From Nitrospirota bacterium (lineage in GTDB: Bacteria > Nitrospirota > Nitrospiria > JACQBZ01): a DNA stretch of 48,006 nt. The DNA is taken from contig JACQBZ010000078.1 of NCBI GenBank assembly GCA_016194285.1, positions 1-48,006 of the forward strand, in the 5' to 3' direction. A program made the translations under genes and the position numbers. Below, in pieces: positions 47,656-48,006 of this stretch; position 1 is the stretch's first letter, and every line of letters starts with the position of its first letter. The notes under the pieces are model-generated. The model did not search any database. It was not told where the DNA came from and saw only the letters and a list, made by a program, of their open reading frames with translations.

Positions 47656-48006
47656 TTATTCCCAAAGAATCTCCTTTCCGGACCTCGTAATGAGATAGAC
47701 CGCCGATTTTCCGCCGAGGTTGGAAGCCACCCGGACCTTTTCAACTTTCTCCCCCTCAGCAAAAACAGGAAAGTCAAGCGAAGCCGTCTGCACCGCAAAC
47801 GTGGTCTCGGCCCGAAGCACGTTGGCTGAAGTACTGGATAAAGCAACGGTTGCCGTAGCGGTTGAACTAGCATCGGTTCCGCTTAGGGCCGTGCTATTAT
47901 AACTATTTGAATAGCCTCCTTCCCCGCTAGAACTTCGTGGGGTTACAGTGACTTTCACAATTGTGCCAACGGGAACATTTGATGCGGATAGATTCACAGT
48001 AACTGA
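47656..48006 (-). CDS. C-terminal part of an unrecognised protein (runs off right edge)
   Basis: The minus-strand frame is open from the window edge to the stop at 47656, giving 116 C-terminal residues. The sequence is Ser/Thr/Ala-rich and beta-like (VPVGTIVKVTVTP, TATATVALSSTSANVL, AVYLITRSGKEILWE) with no cysteines, resembling an extracellular Ig-like or adhesin-type domain. I do not recognise a family. It points away from the window, so its start and neighbours are unseen. Confidence 0.7.
   Translation of the reverse strand, partial: SVTVNLSASNVPVGTIVKVTVTPRSSSGEGGYSNSYNSTALSGTDASSTATATVALSSTSANVLRAETTFAVQTASLDFPVFAEGEKVEKVRVASNLGGKSAVYLITRSGKEILWE

Overview
The window looks like chromosomal DNA of a diderm (Gram-negative-type) environmental bacterium that handles electrons at its cell surface. 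It encodes an outer-membrane beta-barrel ending in Phe, many lipoproteins, an ABC-exported O-polysaccharide system (Wzm/Wzt, heptosyltransferase) and at least 25 c-type heme sites. GC is fairly high, with AT-richer islands at about 10.8-12.6 kb and 33.6-37.8 kb. The gene set resembles Nitrospirota, Desulfobacterota or NC10-like lineages, but taxonomy cannot be fixed from sequence reading alone. No tRNA, rRNA or CRISPR was seen.

Region A (about 1-24.5 kb, all minus strand) is one long co-directional array with many stop/start overlaps. A near-consensus promoter lies at 24483-24511. In transcription order it holds a pentaheme cytochrome, an NHL lipoprotein, two tetraheme cytochromes, a PpiC-type foldase, an outer-membrane barrel, a second NHL lipoprotein and a large cytochrome with 11 CXXCH plus one CX3CH. 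Next comes an AT-rich insert (FG-GAP propeller plus a small lipoprotein) and the decayed tail of another cytochrome. The array ends with three secreted FGE-fold proteins that lack the catalytic cysteine pair, and a run of TolB/PD40, YVTN and YCF48-type beta-propellers that continues off the left edge. I read it as a porin-cytochrome extracellular electron transfer locus with an unusually large periplasmic or surface propeller/FGE complement.

Region B (24.6-25.7 kb, minus) is a seven-bladed Reg_prop lipoprotein with its own promoter, divergent from region C.

Region C (25.8-46.3 kb, plus strand) is a surface polysaccharide locus. It holds a UbiA-type phosphoribosyltransferase with a shifted C-terminus, Wzm/Wzt, a radical SAM/SPASM enzyme, a CDP-glucose to branched 6-deoxyhexose cassette, an aminotransferase/acetyltransferase/CmcI-like group, glycosyltransferases, methyltransferases (one fused to FkbM), a heptosyltransferase and a membrane-TPR protein. 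A winged-helix regulator (37.8 kb) and a decayed copy of it (26.8 kb) share the same promoter-plus-palindrome module, suggesting coordinated control of the two halves.

Region D (46.3-48 kb) has a secreted alpha/beta-hydrolase-like protein lacking the nucleophile serine, behind a strong promoter with an operator-like palindrome. A degenerate transposase fragment and the C-terminal part of an unrecognised protein running off the right edge follow.
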